Assembly (NCBI GenBank): GCA_910577575.1 | Contig: CAJTOG010000001.1 | Coordinates: 211,526 to 275,525 of the forward strand | Direction of reading: 5' to 3' | DNA: 64,000 nucleotides | Origin: an uncultured Ruminococcus sp. | GTDB taxonomy: Bacteria; Bacillota; Clostridia; Oscillospirales; Ruminococcaceae | Part shown: one piece after another, positions 63,821 through 64,000 of the stretch | Numbering within the stretch: position 1 is the first letter of the stretch | Layout: every line of letters begins with the position of its first letter | Notes under the pieces: model-generated | Told to the model about the DNA's origin: nothing | The model's database searches: none | What the model saw: the letters and a program-made list of their open reading frames with translations, nothing else | Program-made: the position numbers and the translations under genes

Positions 63821-64000
63821 TTATGAAGCTTTGCTTTTAATCGGCAAATCGCTTACGTTTATAAGACCTGCTTCTATTGCCTGAATTGCATTTGCATCAG
63901 AACCTGAAACACCGTCGCCGCGGTCACAGCAGTCTGCGTTATCCAGACCTTGTTCTGAAAGACCATATTCATCCTGATTTCCGAGATGCTGGATAATTGC
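63821..64000 (-). CDS. C-terminal dockerin domain (N-terminal part outside window)
   Basis: The minus frame is open from 64000 to a TAA at 63821-63823, 59 residues. It ends with 'LSEQGLDNADCCDRGDGVSG' followed by 'SDANAIQAIEAGLIN', the second calcium-binding half of a type I dockerin in the Ruminococcus style. The missing first half and catalytic or binding module lie right of the window. A dockerin plugs the protein into a cohesin-bearing scaffold, typically for plant fibre or starch breakdown. Confidence 0.85.
   Translation of the reverse strand, partial: AIIQHLGNQDEYGLSEQGLDNADCCDRGDGVSGSDANAIQAIEAGLINVSDLPIKSKAS

Overview
The window is A+T-rich DNA of a low-GC, spore-forming anaerobic Firmicute, most likely a Ruminococcus-type member of the Oscillospiraceae. 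Sporulation genes (gpr, yabP, yabQ, divIC), the rpsT/gpr divergent pair, an F-type ATP synthase operon and an NfnAB-type transhydrogenase pair fit this. The strongest lineage clue is a C-terminal Ruminococcus-style dockerin at the right edge (63821-64000), which points to a cellulosome-type or similar dockerin-cohesin lifestyle. The family calls are from reading the proteins; no database search was run.

Layout. 1-3.9 kb (+): a compact set of phage-derived structural genes (capsid, prohead-type protease, connector-like, tail-like, hub-like) followed directly by feoA. 4.2-9.5 kb (-): a housekeeping block, recG - methyltransferase - gene remnant - Asp23/YloU - DAK2/YloV. 9.7-17.2 kb (+): alpha/beta hydrolase - MurF-like ligase - D-Ala-D-Ala ligase, an acetyltransferase, a LysR regulator and nfnAB. 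17.2-23.5 kb (+): a surface-glycan export unit (DUF4214-like protein, two-domain glycosyltransferase, ABC-2 permease, Wzt-like ATPase) with degraded sequence between permease and ATPase. 23.5-27.4 kb (-): GNAT enzyme and two BspA-type leucine-rich-repeat surface proteins. 27.6-30.5 kb (+): SRP RNA - dnaX - ybaB - recR. 30.5-38.8 kb: broken membrane-protein gene, rpsT, gpr, mscL, a zinc-ribbon protein, a VanY-type carboxypeptidase, secDF. 38.1-46.3 kb (-): ATP synthase. 46.3-54.1 kb (-): a GDP-mannose/GDP-6-deoxyhexose exopolysaccharide operon. 54.1-55.8 kb (-): yabP-yabQ-divIC-yabR. 55.9-61.3 kb (+): secG, rnr, a lipoprotein and a Na/phosphate symporter. 61.2-64 kb (-): feoB, a small DUF6483-like protein and the dockerin end.

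The most unusual points are in the ATP synthase operon. The delta and alpha subunits are one 674-residue reading frame, and a full-length two-domain type I restriction specificity gene (hsdS) lies between atpG and atpD with no hsdM or hsdR in the window. Other points worth checking: a hairpin exactly between the Shine-Dalgarno and start codon of the first exopolysaccharide gene; hairpins covering the ribosome sites of feoB and its upstream neighbour; a candidate -1 frameshift site in dnaX that would give a gamma-length product; an in-frame TGA in a small exopolysaccharide-operon membrane protein; and the isolated phage-like structural cluster.

Together the genes cover envelope building (MurF, Ddl, VanY, two glycan loci, LRR proteins), protein export (SecDFG, SRP RNA), energy and redox balance (ATP synthase, NfnAB), DNA repair and replication (RecG, RecR, DnaX), sporulation and iron uptake (FeoA and FeoB at opposite ends). 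Several promoters match the sigma-A consensus with 16-17 bp spacers.
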